DNA of 6,746 nucleotides, from contig JAICMT010000084.1 of NCBI GenBank assembly GCA_025929125.1, forward strand, positions 1 through 6,746, read 5' to 3'. Within the stretch, counting starts at the first letter, position 1, and each line of letters begins with the position of its first letter. Shown here in pieces: positions 5,801-6,746 of the stretch. Origin of the DNA: Acidobacteriaceae bacterium (GTDB lineage: Bacteria; Acidobacteriota; Terriglobia; Terriglobales; Acidobacteriaceae). Under the pieces are notes generated by a model, which saw only the letters and a list, made by a program, of their open reading frames with translations, was not told where the DNA came from and made no database searches. A program made the translations under genes and the position numbers.

Positions 5801-6746
5801 ATGTTGGCACAGCGCGGAAACTCAAAGACGTACCTGCATTGGGCACTGATTCCCATCGTTCTGGTGACGCTTGCGAGTGGGTCCAAAGCGCAGGAACTCC
5901 CCGGACCGCGACTCTCCGACTACGTTGGCACCTACGCAGATGCGCCGGGTCATACGATTGAAATCGCAGACGGCGACGGACTGTTCGCGGTCGTGGATGA
6001 AGCCAAGTACCCACTTCGCTCCGATGGTATCGATCAGTTCTCCACTGTGACCGGGCAGCTGGTCACGTTCCCACGCAATGCAAACGGGACGGTGACCGGA
6101 TACAGGCAGGACGGCAAGTTTCATCCTCGTGTGTCCGCCACCATCGCGCCCGAATCCGCCGCACTTGCCGAACCACGGCCCAAAAGGAGCGGTTCGCCAG
6201 AGCCATACCGCTACCGTCCACCTGCTGACCTGCACGACGGAATTGCAGTTGGAAATATTGCACAATCGGACCTCGGTGTCGTGACAGCGAACAAAATCGT
6301 AGACGCGATCCTCGCAGGCACCTACAAAGATGTGCACAGTGTTCTGCTGTACCAGCGCGGAAAGCTGGTTATGGAAGAGTACTTCTACGGCTACAGTGCG
6401 CAGCGTCCACACCAGCTGCGCTCTGCTACCAAGTCCGTCGTCAGCGCGCTGGCGGGAATAGCGATCGATGGAGGGGCGATCTCCGGAGTAGACGAGACAG
6501 TTTTACCGCAAATGCGCTACTCGAGCTATGAGAATCCCAATCCCGGAAAGGCCGCGATAACACTGCGCGACCTCCTCTCCATGAGTTCAGGACTGGACTG
6601 CAACGACCACAGCTCCACCTCTCCGGGACGTGAAACCGTACTGGATGACACGCCCGATTGGGTGAAGGCCACGCTCGATCTGCCGCTGATCAACGCTCCC
6701 GGCACCCAAGCCTACTATTGCTCAGGCGGCGTCGCAGTGGTTGGCA
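5801..6746 (+). CDS. Exported serine hydrolase, S12 / class C beta-lactamase-like (3' end outside window)
   Basis: The frame runs from ATG 5801 to the window edge without a stop (315 codons). AGGT/GAGG at 5793-5797 and AAAGAG at 5785-5790 serve as ribosome binding sequences. A signal peptide is visible: QRGNSK, a hydrophobic core LIPIVLVTLA, and cleavage after SKA (residue 30). Residues about 36-125 (DYVGTYADAPG..., then GNGTVTGYRQDG-like strands near the end) resemble the small DUF3471-type beta domain. The S12 domain starts near 155. It carries the nucleophile motif S208-A-T-K211 (in HQLRSATKSVVSAL), RDLLSMSSGLD around 250-260, and Y306-C-S308-G-G as the YxS/N motif. The later KTG-type motif would lie beyond the window. 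Family members are penicillin-binding-protein-like peptidases, esterases or lactamases, and beta-lactam resistance should not be assumed. The minus-strand frame opposite it is a shadow. Confidence 0.88.
   Translation, partial: MLAQRGNSKTYLHWALIPIVLVTLASGSKAQELPGPRLSDYVGTYADAPGHTIEIADGDGLFAVVDEAKYPLRSDGIDQFSTVTGQLVTFPRNANGTVTGYRQDGKFHPRVSATIAPESAALAEPRPKRSGSPEPYRYRPPADLHDGIAVGNIAQSDLGVVTANKIVDAILAGTYKDVHSVLLYQRGKLVMEEYFYGYSAQRPHQLRSATKSVVSALAGIAIDGGAISGVDETVLPQMRYSSYENPNPGKAAITLRDLLSMSSGLDCNDHSSTSPGRETVLDDTPDWVKATLDLPLINAPGTQAYYCSGGVAVVG

Noticed and set aside
5822..6412. Minus-strand 196-codon open frame opposite the serine hydrolase gene
   Set aside because: The plus strand carries a signal peptide, SxxK and YxS motifs in a single frame running to the window edge, so the antisense frame is a shadow.
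5801..6746. Antibiotic-resistance beta-lactamase
   Set aside because: The motifs fit the wide S12 family of exported serine hydrolases. The N-terminal extra domain and the YCS form of the second motif argue against a dedicated class C lactamase, and the KTG region is not in the window.

Overview
The window is a GC-rich, densely coded bacterial chromosome segment with five convincing genes; the two at the edges are cut by the window. Codon third positions are strongly G/C, and the gene set includes a secreted M28 peptidase with a protease-associated domain, an exported serine hydrolase, and an ArsR + SRPBCC pair. This fits an Acidobacteriota (Terriglobia-type) soil bacterium. That assignment is inferred from gene content and style, because no rRNA or marker gene is present. 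There is no CRISPR array, tRNA, rRNA, transposase or phage gene.

Layout. (1) 1-2746, plus strand: the C-terminal half of an EamA/DMT-type transporter, then 25 bp later a full-length FUSC-family inner-membrane protein (724 aa). The two probably form one transport operon. (2) 2747-3112: a 366-bp gap with a hairpin just after the FUSC stop, a perfect 12-bp palindrome, a possible weak terminator, a plausible sigma70-type promoter and a speculative 52-codon ORF for a single-pass membrane peptide. (3) 3113-3896, minus strand: a two-gene operon in which an SRPBCC (AHSA1-like) protein is followed by an ArsR-family regulator overlapping it by 14 bp. (4) 3897-4020: a compact divergent control region with two copies of GCAAC(C/A)-N4-GGTTGC whose centres are 42 bp apart. 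These overlap the SRPBCC promoter and start region and lie next to a candidate promoter for the peptidase. (5) 4021-5667, plus strand: a secreted M28 zinc aminopeptidase with a complete set of predicted metal ligands. (6) 5801-6746, plus strand: the 5' part of an exported S12/class C beta-lactamase-like serine hydrolase, with its SxxK and YxS motifs present and a DUF3471-like domain at the N-terminus.

How the genes work together. EamA and FUSC look like an efflux pair for small molecules. The ArsR protein most likely represses its own SRPBCC-arsR operon through the paired inverted repeats, and possibly also the divergent peptidase. The peptidase and the serine hydrolase are both exported, but they are separated by 133 bp and probably transcribed separately. 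I do not see a clearly new multi-gene system. The points most worth a second look are the paired operator layout, the His/Asp-rich loop in the FUSC protein, the unusual domain order of the serine hydrolase, and the possible small membrane-peptide gene.
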